This document shows, piece by piece, positions 29,304 through 29,683 of a stretch of DNA of 29,683 nucleotides. Source of the stretch: a virus; IMG/VR virus record IMGVR_UViG_3300025098_000196, positions 1 to 29,683 of that record. One strand, given 5' to 3'. How positions within the stretch are numbered: position 1 is the stretch's first letter; each line of letters starts with the position of its first letter. The translations under genes and the position numbers were made by a program. The notes under the pieces were generated by a model, which worked only from the letters and a program-made list of their open reading frames with translations, did not search any database and was not told where the DNA came from.

Positions 29304-29683
29304 ATGGCTACAGGTAATACATTCATGGATATGATTTCAAGAGGAATCAACAATACAAAACCCGAAGGTGTAATGATGGCTCGAGATGATCGAATTGGAA
29401 CATTGATGAATTTATTAGAAGCGGAAAGAATGTCAGACAATCCAGATTTGGATAAGATTAGAGAATATGAAGGTGAACTATTTAATTTGATGTCACCAAG
29501 AAAAGCAGCCGATGGCGGAATCATGTATCTTGCTCCGGGAGGCGAGGTTCTTAAAAAAACAATTAAGACTCCTTCCACCTATGGTGACAGAGTATTTGAA
29601 GATTTTTTAATGGACGCTGATTTTACAAAAAAAGATGAAAAGACAGGGAAGATAAGAGGAGCTAAAGGAAAGTGGAACGCTTT
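29304..29683 (+). CDS. Late structural-type protein, 3' end cut by window
   Basis: At least 126 residues are present and the frame stays open to the end of the window. The product starts MATGNTFMDMISRGINNTKP and has a KAADGGIMYLAPGGEVLKK segment like the end of the 1001 aa virion protein. It begins 15 bases after the terL stop, so it belongs to the late operon. It has no clear ribosome site. The portal is usually near terL, but this segment does not look like one. Function unknown. Confidence 0.6.
   Translation, partial: MATGNTFMDMISRGINNTKPEGVMMARDDRIGTLMNLLEAERMSDNPDLDKIREYEGELFNLMSPRKAADGGIMYLAPGGEVLKKTIKTPSTYGDRVFEDFLMDADFTKKDEKTGKIRGAKGKWNA

Noticed and set aside
1-29683. CRISPR arrays, insertion sequences, retron or DGR reverse transcriptase, integrase, tRNA genes
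   Set aside because: I looked for regularly spaced repeats, transposase/RT/recombinase motifs and cloverleaf sequences and saw none.

Overview
The window is one stretch of an A+T-rich, double-stranded DNA tailed-phage genome. It carries both terminase subunits, a family A DNA polymerase, an archaeo-eukaryotic-type primase, two helicases, very long virion-associated proteins of the kind podoviruses eject, and dozens of tightly packed small genes. The gene set and protein style resemble uncultured marine alphaproteobacterial phages, but the host is an inference; no tRNA, integrase or other host marker is visible. Both ends cut through genes.

Layout: (1) 1-6901, + strand: a late virion block with a Q/A-rich protein (5' cut), 581 aa and 1001 aa probable internal or ejected proteins, a HlyC-like acyltransferase homologue and a 309 aa protein. 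(2) 6898-8334, - strand: a SNF2-type helicase convergent with block 1. (3) 8400-15129, + strand: replication genes (coiled-coil protein, probable single-strand binding protein, primase, UvrD-like helicase, DNA polymerase). (4) 15145-18165: small genes, a SAM methyltransferase, a ribbon-helix-helix regulator and a PD-(D/E)XK nuclease behind a pseudoknot leader. (5) 18162-21140, mostly - strand: two translationally coupled small-gene operons around an AIPR (abortive-infection type) gene. (6) 21141-21833: 693 bases without a gene, dense in dyads, iterons and a probable ncRNA. (7) 21834-27546, + strand: small terminase subunit, small accessory genes, two more long structured leaders, a VRR-NUC-like nuclease, DUF932 and an unusual DUF7227-like protein. 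(8) 27595-29683: a palindrome-rich control region, large terminase subunit and the start of the next late gene.

The most striking system is regulatory. A quasi-palindrome, ATTATCYCA-N6-TGRGATAAT, occurs at eleven places (some as half-sites), nearly always between the -35 and -10 boxes of a promoter for an accessory gene. A candidate repressor is the RHH protein at 16780, whose probably leaderless start codon lies in a half-site. A second element, TGYGACA-N3-TGNCNCA (17 bp), sits directly upstream of the -35 box in about five promoters and recurs three times before the large terminase gene. Promoters with both elements drive three long, structured, probably noncoding RNAs or leaders (21398-21531, 23375-23604, 24355-24631), whose first transcribed bases pair with their far ends. 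This looks like an undescribed two-input phage regulon that includes structured RNAs.

Leu at the position of E. coli Pol I Phe762, an operator network and an AIPR gene would all fit a phage with a non-strictly-lytic stage or superinfection control, but no integration gene is visible here.
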